Positions 7,671 to 16,089 of a DNA stretch of 64,000 bases are shown piece after piece. The number at the start of each line of letters is the position of its first letter. Positions within the stretch are counted from its first letter, which is position 1. Origin of the DNA: Variovorax saccharolyticus. GTDB taxonomy: Bacteria; Pseudomonadota; Gammaproteobacteria; Burkholderiales; Burkholderiaceae_C. The position numbers and the translations under genes were made by a program. The DNA is taken from the NCBI RefSeq assembly GCF_030316765.1, contig NZ_JASZYT010000009.1:310001-374000 (forward strand). The letters are read 5' to 3'. The notes under the pieces are model-generated. The model made no database searches, had not been told where the DNA came from, and saw only the letters and a program-made list of their open reading frames with translations.

Positions 7671-8585
7671 ATGCGCTATTCGCTGGACCAGTTGGAAATC
7701 TTCGCTGCCATCGCCGACGCCGGGTCCTTCTCTGCCGCGGCGCGCCGCCTGGCGCGCACGCAAAGCTCGGTCAGCGCCGCCATCGCCAACCTCGAGGTCG
7801 ACCTCGGAGTGGCCCTGTTCGACCGGGCCACCAAGGTGCCGACCCTGACCGAGGCGGGCCGCCACCTGCTGCGCGAAACTGCCGAAGTGCTGGACCGCTG
7901 CCGCGAGCTCGAACGCCATGCGCGCAGCCTTGGCGAGTCGGTGGAGCCGGCCCTCACCGTGGCGATCGAGGTGCCCCATGGCGCGATCGTCCCGCCGATC
8001 ACGGCATTCGCTGCGGCCTTTCCCTTCGTCGACCTGGATGTGCGCAGTCCGCTGGAAGGCGACGTGAGCGCGCTGGTCAGGAGCGGCACGGCGCAGCTCG
8101 GCATTGCCTTCTCGCAGCCGGCGTACCCGCCCGAACTCGGCTTCGTCCAGATGGGCAAGCTGGTGATGTCGCACGTGGTCGCGCGCGCGCATCCGCTGGC
8201 CGGGGCCGCCACGGTGGGTTTCGCCGAACTGCACCGGCACCGGCGCCTGAGCTTCGGCGCCCACGGCGAGCGGCTCCCGAGCACCGAATACCTGGTCGGC
8301 ACCCGCAGCTGGCGCGCCGAGAGCTACCTGGCGCTGCTGGAACTCACGCGCGCCGGCCTGGGCTGGGCCACGCTGCCCCGGCAGCTCGTGCTGCGCGAGC
8401 TGGCCAGCGGCGAACTGGTCGAGCTGCGGCTGGAGGCCTACCCGCACACCGACTGGCTGGTCGGCGTGGACCTGCTCTGGAACAAGGCCCAGCCGCTCGG
8501 CAAGGCCGCGAGCTGGCTGCGGCGCGAGCTGGAGCGCTTCAAGGTCAGCGAGGCCGACAGCGCGGGGCATCCGACGACGTTTTGA
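7671..8585 (+). CDS. LysR-family transcriptional regulator
   Basis: A 304-residue LysR protein starting MRYSLDQLEIFAAIADAG, with the helix-turn-helix in SFSAAARRLARTQSSVSAAI and LEVDLGVALFDR. The C-terminal part is the usual two-lobed effector domain. The reading frame opens earlier (7581), but this ATG has a GGAAA site upstream and fits the family N-terminus. It is divergent from the deaminase-propeller-adenosine deaminase operon and is therefore the likely regulator of that operon, perhaps responding to a purine or nucleoside. The dyad just before its start is the likely binding site. Confidence 0.9.
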   Translation: MRYSLDQLEIFAAIADAGSFSAAARRLARTQSSVSAAIANLEVDLGVALFDRATKVPTLTEAGRHLLRETAEVLDRCRELERHARSLGESVEPALTVAIEVPHGAIVPPITAFAAAFPFVDLDVRSPLEGDVSALVRSGTAQLGIAFSQPAYPPELGFVQMGKLVMSHVVARAHPLAGAATVGFAELHRHRRLSFGAHGERLPSTEYLVGTRSWRAESYLALLELTRAGLGWATLPRQLVLRELASGELVELRLEAYPHTDWLVGVDLLWNKAQPLGKAASWLRRELERFKVSEADSAGHPTTF

Positions 8586-8605
8586 GTTTCGGCGCGCTCG
8601 TGTGG

Positions 8606-9286
8606 CTACACGTTTGCATCTTCGAATGTGAACTGCACTCTGTAGGTGACAAGCCGCAGCCCGGGAATCGCCTTGGCGGCGTAGCGCAGGGGTTCCGAGA
8701 ATCCGCTTGCGACCAGGACTGCTCGGGGTGCCTTGCCTTCCTTTTGGGCGTACCACCCAACGTACCGAGCAATCTGCCCGATTGAAGAATCCTTGGCCTC
8801 ACCAGCTTTCAATTCAATGATGACCGTGCGGCCCTCGGTGTCTCGCGCGAGCAGGTCAAGCCGGCCCACCTCACTGGATTCCTGCCGCGACACGAGCGTC
8901 AGTCCCGGCTCCAGCAGGTCCAGGTGACTCACGATCTGGTCTTCCAGATCACGCTCGAGGCTCAGACTGCTCTCGACGTATTCGGTCAGGTCCTGCGGCG
9001 TCGATTCGTCGACCACAGCCGCGGCCAGATCGCTGGTATCGACCGACGCATCAAGTGTGAAGACCGTTCGTTTCCCCTTGAAGTCAGGCGATGCCCGTCG
9101 GCCGGCGTCAAGCCAGAACTTGGCGTGAGGCTGGCTTGAGGCGTTGTTCGCCCACCAGGCGCCATACTTCTTTGCGGAGTCGGGAAGGCCGCCGGCGACG
9201 ATCGAATCCAGTTCATCGAAAGACAGGGTGACCTGGGGCTCTTGACTGGAAAGCAGCCGGGGTGTCAAGCGAGCGTACCGGGACAT
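8606..9286 (-). CDS. NucS/DUF91-type endonuclease-like protein
   Basis: The 226-residue protein has two parts. Residues about 15-80 form a small domain with WWANNAS and AKFWLDAGRRASPDF, a pattern I associate with an uncharacterised DUF7662-like module. Residues about 100-226 resemble the NucS/DUF91 RecB-like nuclease: LERDLEDQIVSHLDLLEPGL, then D144 in GRLDLLA, E158-x-K160 in VIIELKAG and Q171 in IGQIARYVGWYA, giving the D-ExK-Q catalytic set. It may cut branched or mismatched DNA, or be a solitary defence nuclease. It has no operon partners, looks less GC-rich than its neighbours and sits between two metabolic units, which suggests acquisition. No methylase or helicase is nearby. Confidence 0.75.
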   Translation of the reverse strand: MSRYARLTPRLLSSQEPQVTLSFDELDSIVAGGLPDSAKKYGAWWANNASSQPHAKFWLDAGRRASPDFKGKRTVFTLDASVDTSDLAAAVVDESTPQDLTEYVESSLSLERDLEDQIVSHLDLLEPGLTLVSRQESSEVGRLDLLARDTEGRTVIIELKAGEAKDSSIGQIARYVGWYAQKEGKAPRAVLVASGFSEPLRYAAKAIPGLRLVTYRVQFTFEDANV

Positions 9287-9390
9287 GGGGTCCTCGCAGT
9301 CTGTTGAAGATCATGATTTGACCCGGGCCACTCTGCAATCGCAGTTCGCGAACGTCAACACCGACAATCCCGACCCCCTCATGGCTTGCC

Positions 9391-9419
9391 ACGTACGTAG
9401 GCTACGTGCTCGCCGGGAT
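9391..9419. repeat. intergenic repeat, copy 1 (with internal dyad)
   Basis: This 29-base stretch matches 26920-26948 at 24 of 29 positions by eye, starting ACGTACGT and ending CGCCGGGAT in both. Here CACGTA (9390-9395) and TACGTG (9403-9408) form an inverted repeat. A wider imperfect stem joins 9384-9393 to 9438-9446 and is followed by a short T-run. It lies in the 189-base gap before the GMC gene. Confidence 0.4.
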
Positions 9420-9475
9420 GTTCAACGCCGGTCGCCTCGTGCAAGCTCCCCTTTTTCGACCCACGAGAGTTCAAG

Positions 9476-11212
9476 ATGGCCGATTTTGACTATGACGTGA
9501 TCGTGGTCGGCTCCGGATTCGGCGGCAGCGTCGCGGCACTGCGCGCGACCGAGAAGGGCTACCGGGTGGGCGTCATGGAAGCCGGACGGCGCTGGCCCGA
9601 CAGCGCGATCCCCAAGACCAACTGGGACATCCGGAAGTACCTTTGGCAGCCCGAGGCCGAGATGTACGGCCTGCAGCGCCTGAGCTTCCTCGACGACGTG
9701 CTGGTGCTGCACGGCGCCGGCGTGGGCGGTGGCTCGCACGTCTACGGCAGCACGCTCTATGTTCCGCCGAAGAAGTTCTTCGCCGCACCCGAGTGGTCCT
9801 ACATCACCGACTGGTACGACGAAATGCCCGCGTACTTCGACCAGGCCCAGCGCATGATGGGCGTCAACCGCGTGCCCTACATGGACAGCGACAAGGATCG
9901 GCTGATGCGCGAGATCGCCGTCGAGATGGGGCACGGCGACACCTACAACAAGGCACCCGTCGCCACCTTCTTCGGCGCCCCGGGCGTCGAGGTCGACGAC
10001 CCCTTCTTCGGCGGCGCAGGCCCGCGCCGCACCGGCTGCGTGAACTGCGGCAACTGCATGATCGGCTGCGGCCGCGGGGCCAAGAACAAGCTGACGGAGA
10101 ACTATCTCTATCTCGCGGAAAAGAACGGCTGCGTCATCCACGACCTGCACGAGGTGATCGAGCTCGCGCCGCTCGACGGCGGCGGCTACGAGCTGATCGC
10201 GACCCATCCCGGCTGGGTGCAGCGCGCGGCACACGTCGATCGCCATCGCTACACGGCCAGGCAGGTGGTGGTCTCCGCGCACGCCTATGGCTCGGCGCGC
10301 CTGCTGCACCACATGCGCCATGTCGACAAGCTCACCAGCCTGTCGGATCAGCTGGGCAAGCTGGCCCGCACCAATTCCGAGGCGCTGATCCTGGTCACGC
10401 GGCCCTATGTAGCCTGGAAGAAGGACCCGGACCGATTCGTGATCACGCCCGGCAGCGTCGCCATCACCTCCGGCGTCTGGCCGGACCCGGACACCAGCAT
10501 CGAGCCGGTGTCCTATGGCGTGGGCAGCGACTTCTTCGCGCTGGCCACGACCTACTACGCCTCCGGCCCGCAGAAGCACCCCACCGAGACCTGGCTCAAG
10601 CACCTGATGGAGCATCCGGTCCAGACCCTCGGCCAGACCTTCGATGCGCGGCACTGGTCGGAACGCGCGATCACCTTGCTGTGCATGCAGACCACCGACA
10701 CCTCGATCGACCTCTACTTCAAGGACGGCATCCTGCGCAGCCGGCACGGCTCGGGCGATCCGCCGCCCACGCACATCCCGGCCGCCGACGAGTTCGCGAA
10801 GCGGCTTGCTGCCAGGATGGGCGGACTCGAATCGGCCCTGGATTTCGAAGTCGTCAACCGCACGGCGTCGGCGCACTTCATCGGCGGCATTCCGATCGGC
10901 GACTCGCGCGAAAAGGGCGTGGTCGATCCCTACCAGCGCGTTTTCGGCCATGCGGGCCTGCATGTCATGGATGGCAGCGTGATGCCCGCCAACCCGGGGG
11001 TGAATCCCTCGCTCACGATCCTGGCGCTGGCCGAGCGTGCCATGTCGTTCTGGCCGAACAAGGGCGACGCCGATCCGCGGCCTTCGCTGGGTGCCGGCTA
11101 CCAGCGCCTGACGCCCATCATGCCGCGCGCTCCCGCGGTGCCGGCGCAGGCGCCCGGCGCCTTGCGCTTCGACAAGCCGCAGCGCGAAGTGATTCCCGAA
11201 TATCCGTACTGA
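9476..11212 (+). CDS. GMC-family FAD oxidoreductase with Cys4 motif (cholesterol-oxidase-like)
   Basis: A 578-residue flavoprotein. The FAD-binding GSGFGGS is at residues 12-18, and the C-terminal MDGSVMPANPGVNPSLT segment holds the GMC active-site region. A cysteine cluster CVNCGNCMIGC at residues 188-198 has CX2CX2CX3C spacing, as in the ChoD/cholesterol-oxidase-like branch, and could hold a 4Fe-4S cluster. There is no signal peptide, so it should act in the cytoplasm or at the membrane face. The likely reaction is oxidation of an alcohol (sterol, terpene or other hydrophobic alcohol). It is followed at once by a Rieske-like protein, an aldehyde dehydrogenase and a quinol oxidase, so electrons may go to the respiratory chain rather than directly to oxygen. 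Confidence 0.85.
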   Translation: MADFDYDVIVVGSGFGGSVAALRATEKGYRVGVMEAGRRWPDSAIPKTNWDIRKYLWQPEAEMYGLQRLSFLDDVLVLHGAGVGGGSHVYGSTLYVPPKKFFAAPEWSYITDWYDEMPAYFDQAQRMMGVNRVPYMDSDKDRLMREIAVEMGHGDTYNKAPVATFFGAPGVEVDDPFFGGAGPRRTGCVNCGNCMIGCGRGAKNKLTENYLYLAEKNGCVIHDLHEVIELAPLDGGGYELIATHPGWVQRAAHVDRHRYTARQVVVSAHAYGSARLLHHMRHVDKLTSLSDQLGKLARTNSEALILVTRPYVAWKKDPDRFVITPGSVAITSGVWPDPDTSIEPVSYGVGSDFFALATTYYASGPQKHPTETWLKHLMEHPVQTLGQTFDARHWSERAITLLCMQTTDTSIDLYFKDGILRSRHGSGDPPPTHIPAADEFAKRLAARMGGLESALDFEVVNRTASAHFIGGIPIGDSREKGVVDPYQRVFGHAGLHVMDGSVMPANPGVNPSLTILALAERAMSFWPNKGDADPRPSLGAGYQRLTPIMPRAPAVPAQAPGALRFDKPQREVIPEYPY

Positions 11213-11240
11213 GTCGAAAGCCGACGCACAGGAGACAAGC

Positions 11241-11567
11241 ATGGCGAACCCGACGGTCGAGTACCGAGACCTGGGCCCATCGGCCCGATTGCCGGACCAG
11301 TCCGTCAATCCCTATTACCTGGCCGATCGCAAGCTGCGTGTGTCCGTCGCTCGCGTCGGCAAGAGCCTGTTCGCCTTCGACGACCTGTGCCCGCACGACG
11401 GCTGCCAGCTCTCAGCGGGCCTCCTGACCGGCACGACGCTGATGTGCCCGTGCGACGGCTCCCGCTTCGACGTCTCGACCGGCGCCGTGCAGGGCGGCCC
11501 GGCGAAGCAGCCACTCCCCATCTACGAGGTGCGCGAGCAGAACGGAGAAATCTGGGTTCGCGTCTGA
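11241..11567 (+). CDS. Rieske-like [2Fe-2S] protein with Asp in place of one His ligand
   Basis: A 108-residue single-domain Rieske protein. The first ligand loop has C50-P-H52-D-G-C55. The second has C69-P-C71-D72-G-S, where the canonical fourth ligand is histidine. The codon is GAC, one base from the histidine codon CAC. C55 and C71 are the positions that form the stabilising disulfide in high-potential Rieske proteins, so the fold looks intact. It starts 28 bases after the GMC gene and 18 bases before the aldehyde dehydrogenase. It may pass electrons between the flavoprotein and quinone, or hold a Cys3-independent unusual cluster (2 Cys, 1 His, 1 Asp). It could also have lost the cluster. 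Confidence 0.8.
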   Translation: MANPTVEYRDLGPSARLPDQSVNPYYLADRKLRVSVARVGKSLFAFDDLCPHDGCQLSAGLLTGTTLMCPCDGSRFDVSTGAVQGGPAKQPLPIYEVREQNGEIWVRV

Positions 11568-11585
11568 CACCAGGAGCTCATCGCC

Positions 11586-12971
11586 ATGTCCGTCCCCGAC
11601 TACGCCTCGCTCGTCGCCAGCCAGCGCGCCTTCTTCCTCGAAGGCCACACGCGCCCGGTGGCGTGGCGCAAGACCCAGCTCGAAGCCGTCAAGGCCCTGT
11701 TCACCGACCACCACGACGAACTGTGCGACGCACTCTGGAAAGACCTGCGCCGCAACGTGAACGATGCCGACCTGATGGACGTGGACTACTGCGCCAAGGA
11801 GGCCGCCTACGCGCTCAAGCACATCGACAGCTGGATGAAGCCGCTGCACGAGCCGATGCCGCTGGTGTTCGAGCCCGGCTACATCCGGGTGAACCGCGAT
11901 CCGCTCGGCGTGTCGCTGATCATCGGCGCCTGGAACGAACCCTTCATGCTGGTCTTCGGCCCGCTGGTGGCGGCGCTGGCCGCGGGCAACACGGCGGTGC
12001 TGAAGCCCTCGGAGATCGCCGCCCACTGCGCCGCCGCCGCGGCGCGCCTCGTGCCCCGCTACTTCGATCCGCGGGCGGTCGCGGTCGTCGAAGGCGCCGT
12101 CCCCGAGACCACCGCGCTGCTGGCGCAGGAGTGGGACATGATCTTCTTCACCGGCAGTCCGCCCGTCGGCAAGATCGTGCACCAGGCCGCCGCCAAGAAC
12201 CTGACGCCCTGCGTGCTCGAACTCGGCGGCAAGAACCCGACCATCGTGCATTCGTCGGCCAACCTCAAGGCGGCGGCGCGGCGCATCGCCTACGGGCGCT
12301 ACCTGAACTCCGGCCACATCTGCACCGCGCCCGACCACGTGCTGGCATGGCCGGAAGTGAAAGACGAATTCCTGCAGCACATGAAGGACACGATTCGCGA
12401 GTTCTACGGCGACGACCCGAAGCTGAGCCCCGACTACGGGCGCGTGATCAACCGCCGCAACTTCGATCGCCTGGCCGGGCTGCTCGGCAGCGGCAAGGCC
12501 ATTGCCGGCGGCCAGACCGATGCCGACGAGCTCTACATCGCGCCGACGGTGCTGGTGGACGTCGCGGTCGACTCGCCGATCATGAAGGAAGAGATCTTCG
12601 GGCCGATCCTGCCGGTGCTCGAGATCGACTCGGTCGAGTCCGTCGTCCAGTGGGTCAACAGCCGGCCGAGCCCGCTCGGCCTCTACATCTTCGCCGAGGA
12701 CAAGGAGGTGATCGACAGGATCCTGTCGGCCACGCGCTCGGGCGATGCGGAGGTCAACGACTGCGCCATCCACCCGCTCTTTCCCGAGCTTCCGTTCGGC
12801 GGCGTGGGCAACTCCGGCATGGGCAAGTACCACGGGCGCTGGGGCTTCGAAGCCTTCACCAACGCGCGCGGCGTGCTCCACCACAGCAGCACCGTCGACC
12901 CTGGCGTGCGTTATCCGCCCTACGCGAAGCACGGCCTCGAACGCGTCGTCGTCAACAAGCTGATGCCGTAG
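11586..12971 (+). CDS. aldehyde dehydrogenase, class 3 type
   Basis: A 461-residue NAD(P) aldehyde dehydrogenase of the short class 3/fatty-aldehyde type (family usually 450-500 residues). Visible are the GAWNEPFMLVFGPLVAALAAGN cofactor region (shown in part), FTGSPPVGK, the general base Glu in CVLELGGKNP and the nucleophile Cys in NSGHICTAPD. It should oxidise the aldehyde made by the GMC enzyme two genes upstream to the acid. It lies in a tight plus-strand run with the GMC, Rieske-like and cytochrome bd genes, with gaps of 13 to 28 bases, and so probably belongs to one transcript. Confidence 0.9.
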   Translation: MSVPDYASLVASQRAFFLEGHTRPVAWRKTQLEAVKALFTDHHDELCDALWKDLRRNVNDADLMDVDYCAKEAAYALKHIDSWMKPLHEPMPLVFEPGYIRVNRDPLGVSLIIGAWNEPFMLVFGPLVAALAAGNTAVLKPSEIAAHCAAAAARLVPRYFDPRAVAVVEGAVPETTALLAQEWDMIFFTGSPPVGKIVHQAAAKNLTPCVLELGGKNPTIVHSSANLKAAARRIAYGRYLNSGHICTAPDHVLAWPEVKDEFLQHMKDTIREFYGDDPKLSPDYGRVINRRNFDRLAGLLGSGKAIAGGQTDADELYIAPTVLVDVAVDSPIMKEEIFGPILPVLEIDSVESVVQWVNSRPSPLGLYIFAEDKEVIDRILSATRSGDAEVNDCAIHPLFPELPFGGVGNSGMGKYHGRWGFEAFTNARGVLHHSSTVDPGVRYPPYAKHGLERVVVNKLMP

Positions 12972-12984
12972 AGGCCGCATCGCC

Positions 12985-14394
12985 GTGGATCTCGATCCAG
13001 TCCTCCTGTCGCGGATCCAGTTCGGGTTCCTGATCAGCTTCCACATCATCTTCCCCGCCTTCACCATCGGGCTGGCGGCCTGGCTGGCAACGATCGAGGG
13101 GGCGCGGCTGGCGACCGGCAACGCGCTCTATCGCCGGGTGTTCGACTTCTGGCTGCCGATCTTCGCCGTCTCCTTCGGCATGGGCGTGGTCACGGGCATC
13201 GTCATGGCCTTCCAGTTCGGCACCAACTGGGGCGTGCTCTCGGTGAAGACCGGCTCGATCCAGGGCCCGCTGCTCGGCTACGAGGGCTTCACGGCCTTCA
13301 TGCTCGAGGCGACCTTCTTCGGCGTGATGCTGCTCGGGCGCGACCGGGTGTCGCCGCGCTTCTACTTCTTCTCGTGCTGCATGGTGTCGCTGGGCACGAT
13401 GTTCTCTTCCTTCTGGATCCTCGCCAACAACAGCTGGATGCAGGTGCCGCTGGGCCACACCGTGGTGGACGGCAAGATCATCCCGACCGACTGGATGCAG
13501 ATCGTGCTGGGCCCGGTGCAGATGGTGCGCTGGCCGCACATGCTGCTGGCCGCCTTGCTGACGACCTCGATGTGCGTGTCGGCGACCGGTGCCTGGTATC
13601 TGCTGCGCCGGGTGCACTTCGACGAAGGCCGGATGATGCTGCACTGGGGCCTGGGGCTGGCCGCGGTGCTGATCCCGGTCCAGCTCTTCTTCGGTCACCT
13701 GACCGGCGAATACGTGCTCAAGCACCAGCCCGCCAAGTTCGCCGCGATCGAGGCGCGCTGGAAGAACGAGCAGCCCGCCAGCGAGGTGCTGATCGCCATT
13801 CCCGACGAGGCCAACGAGCGCAACCTCTACGCCATCTCGGTACCGAAGCTGGGCAGCTTCATCGCCTCGGGCAATTTCACGTCGGCCGAGCGAGGGCTCG
13901 AATCCTTCCCGCGCGAAGACCGGCCGCCAGTGCTGATCCCCTTCTTCGCCTTCCGGCTGATGGTCGGCATGGGTCTGGTCATGCTGGCCGTCTCTTGGCT
14001 CGGCAACCTGCTGCGCTGGCGCGGCAAGCTGGAGTCCTCGCGCTGGTTCCTGTGGGCCACCTTCATGTCGTTCCCGACCGGCTTCATCGCCATCCTGACC
14101 GGCTGGTACACCGCCGAGATCGGGCGCCAGCCCTGGGTGGTCTACGGCCTGCTGCGAACCAAGGACGCCGTCACGCCCTCCCTGACGACCAGCGATGTCC
14201 TGACTTCGCTGATCGTCTACGTGCTGGTGTACTGGATCTTCGTGTCCTTCGGCATCTACTACATCTACAAGCTCCTGCGCGAGGGGCCGCGCGCCAGGAC
14301 CCAGGCCACGGAGAACGTCACCGGCAGCCGGCCCCTGGCGGTCGCCGCGCGCACCGACGCCGCATCCGAAGGCAGATCCGGAGGCCGGCCGTGA
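12985..14394 (+). CDS. cioA: cytochrome bd-type quinol oxidase subunit I (cyanide-insensitive type)
   Basis: A 469-residue integral membrane protein starting at GTG 12985, 13 bases after the aldehyde dehydrogenase. The haem-ligand histidine in FLISFHIIFPAF, the WPHML histidine, the FRLMVGMG methionine and the GRQPWVVYGLLRT motif are all present. The quinol-binding loop between about residues 235 and 310 is short, as in the CioA branch rather than E. coli-type CydA. The protein oxidises quinol and reduces oxygen to water without pumping, and usually resists cyanide. Its position behind a GMC-Rieske-ALDH run is unusual and suggests a dedicated electron sink. The stop overlaps the cioB start (GTGA). 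Confidence 0.93.
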   Translation: MDLDPVLLSRIQFGFLISFHIIFPAFTIGLAAWLATIEGARLATGNALYRRVFDFWLPIFAVSFGMGVVTGIVMAFQFGTNWGVLSVKTGSIQGPLLGYEGFTAFMLEATFFGVMLLGRDRVSPRFYFFSCCMVSLGTMFSSFWILANNSWMQVPLGHTVVDGKIIPTDWMQIVLGPVQMVRWPHMLLAALLTTSMCVSATGAWYLLRRVHFDEGRMMLHWGLGLAAVLIPVQLFFGHLTGEYVLKHQPAKFAAIEARWKNEQPASEVLIAIPDEANERNLYAISVPKLGSFIASGNFTSAERGLESFPREDRPPVLIPFFAFRLMVGMGLVMLAVSWLGNLLRWRGKLESSRWFLWATFMSFPTGFIAILTGWYTAEIGRQPWVVYGLLRTKDAVTPSLTTSDVLTSLIVYVLVYWIFVSFGIYYIYKLLREGPRARTQATENVTGSRPLAVAARTDAASEGRSGGRP

Positions 14395-15398
14395 ACGCGG
14401 CGGCACCCAGCGACCTGGCGCTCTTCTGGGCGGCGGTCATTGCCGTCTCGATCCTGGTCTACGTGATCCTGGACGGCTTCGACCTCGGCGTCGGGATCCT
14501 CTTCGGCACCACCCGCGAAGAGGGCCACCGCCTGCACATGATGGACACCATCGCGCCGTTCTGGGACGGCAACGAGACCTGGCTGGTGGTCATCGGCGCC
14601 GGCCTGTTCGCGACCTTTCCGGTGGTGTATGCCGTCTTCCTGGGTGCCTTCTACCTGCCGGTTCTGCTGCTGCTCGTCGGCCTCATCTTCCGCGGCATCG
14701 CCTTCGAGTTCCGCTACCGCAGCGTGAAGACACGCTGGTTGTGGGACATGGGTTTCTTTCTCGGGTCGACGGTGGTCGCCTTCGTGCAGGGCGCCGCGGT
14801 GGGCGCATTGATGCGCGGCCTTCCGGTGGCGCAAGGCCAGTTCGCCGGCACGTCCTTCGACTGGCTGCATCCGTTCTCCGTCCTGACCGGCATCGGCCTC
14901 GTCTTCGGCTATGCGCTGCTCGGCGCGGGCTGGATCGTGCTCAAGAGCGAAGGCGAGCTGCGCGGCTGGGCCTATCGCCGGATCCCGTGGCTGGCCGCGG
15001 CCGTCTTCGTGGTGCTCGGCCTGGCGTTCGCCGTGTCCCTGAGCGTGGACGCGGGCGCGATCGCGCAAAGCCATCTGAAGGATCGGCCATGGGGCTGGGC
15101 CTTCGTCGCGGTTGCTGTCGCCTCCCTCATCGGCGTCGTGACGGGCGCTCGCGCGCGCCGGGATGGTGTGGCGTACGCACTGACCGTGCTGTTCATCGCG
15201 GCGGCGTACCTGACGCTCGGCACGATGTTCTGGCCCTACATGGTCCCGTATGCGGTCACGGTCGCCAGCGCGGCGGCGCCGGAGGAATCGCTCCGGTTCC
15301 TGTTCTACGGCGGCGTGGTCGTGCTGCCGGTGATCGCGATCTACACCGTCGGCGTCTACTGGGTGTTTCGCGGCAAGGTGCGGAGCGGCTACCGATGA
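14391..15398 (+). CDS. cioB: cytochrome bd-type quinol oxidase subunit II
   Basis: A 335-residue subunit II with about eight membrane segments. It starts at GTG 14391, overlapping the subunit I stop, with GGAGG at 14380-14384 as ribosome site. Family marks are YVILDGFDLGVGIL near the N-terminus, the PFWDGNETWLVV segment, FRGIAFEFRYR, and GTMFWPYMVPYAV near the C-terminus. It pairs with the upstream subunit in the cytoplasmic membrane. No small CydX-type gene is evident; the next gene is a soluble 2H phosphoesterase whose start overlaps this stop. Confidence 0.93.
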   Translation: MNAAAPSDLALFWAAVIAVSILVYVILDGFDLGVGILFGTTREEGHRLHMMDTIAPFWDGNETWLVVIGAGLFATFPVVYAVFLGAFYLPVLLLLVGLIFRGIAFEFRYRSVKTRWLWDMGFFLGSTVVAFVQGAAVGALMRGLPVAQGQFAGTSFDWLHPFSVLTGIGLVFGYALLGAGWIVLKSEGELRGWAYRRIPWLAAAVFVVLGLAFAVSLSVDAGAIAQSHLKDRPWGWAFVAVAVASLIGVVTGARARRDGVAYALTVLFIAAAYLTLGTMFWPYMVPYAVTVASAAAPEESLRFLFYGGVVVLPVIAIYTVGVYWVFRGKVRSGYR

Positions 15399-16036
15399 CT
15401 CTCCCGAACGATCCGACGATGGCGATCGACATCCTGCTCGAACCGGACGCCAGGATGCTCGAGCGCGCCGAAGCCAACAACGCCCGCCTGCTCCAGGTCT
15501 TCCCCAAGGGATTCGCCCTGGATGCGGCGCATCGACCGCACGTCACGCTGGTGCAGCGCTTCGTCCGCACCGCGGAGCTGGACCAGGTGTTCGCTGCCGT
15601 CGAGAAGGTCCTCGCCGGAGTCCGGCTGGACGACATGGAACTGGAAGCCATCCGGTACTACTACATCCCGAGCCAGGAGATCGGACTGGCTGGCATCGTC
15701 GTCAAGCCCACGCCTGGACTGCTCGAACTGCAGGCCGCGCTGATCGAGGCCGTGGCGCCGTTCACGACCGAGACCGGCGACTCGAGCGCCTTCGTCACGA
15801 CGCCCGACGACCCGGTCATCGACCCGTTGCTGATCCAGTACGTTTCGGCGTTCGTGCCGAAGGCTTCCGGCGAACATTTCAATCCGCATGTCTCCACCGG
15901 CGTTGCGACGCGCAAGGACCTCGACCAGATGCTCGCCGAACCCTTCGAGTCTTTCGACTTTGCGTTCAGCGGGGCTGCCGTCTATCAGCTGGGCCAGTTC
16001 GGCACTGCGGCCAGGAAACTCAAGGGCTGGGATTGA
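15395..16036 (+). CDS. 2H phosphoesterase / 2'-5' RNA ligase-like protein
   Basis: A 213-residue soluble protein whose start overlaps the cioB stop (ATGA). It has the two His-x-Thr/Ser motifs of the 2H superfamily: RPHVTLVQRF near residue 50 and FNPHVSTGVAT near residue 165, expected to line a phosphodiester-cleaving pocket. The spacing and the flanking acidic regions fit the 2'-5' RNA ligase/cyclic phosphodiesterase branch, but the substrate (RNA end, cyclic nucleotide or ADP-ribose derivative) cannot be read from sequence. The coupling to an oxidase operon may simply be hitchhiking. An in-frame ATG at 15419 is an alternative start. Confidence 0.75.
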   Translation: MTLPNDPTMAIDILLEPDARMLERAEANNARLLQVFPKGFALDAAHRPHVTLVQRFVRTAELDQVFAAVEKVLAGVRLDDMELEAIRYYYIPSQEIGLAGIVVKPTPGLLELQAALIEAVAPFTTETGDSSAFVTTPDDPVIDPLLIQYVSAFVPKASGEHFNPHVSTGVATRKDLDQMLAEPFESFDFAFSGAAVYQLGQFGTAARKLKGWD

Positions 16037-16089
16037 AGCCCCGCCGTTGAGGATCAGGTCCGCGACCCCGGAAAGTGCCCGCGGGCGGG

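Noticed and set aside
8606..9286. Part of a restriction-modification or toxin-antitoxin system
   Set aside because: No methylase, specificity, helicase or antitoxin-like gene lies on either side; the flanking genes are metabolic.
9384..9446. Stem plus T-run as an intrinsic terminator
   Set aside because: No plus-strand gene ends upstream of it, the loop is about 44 bases and the stem is imperfect.
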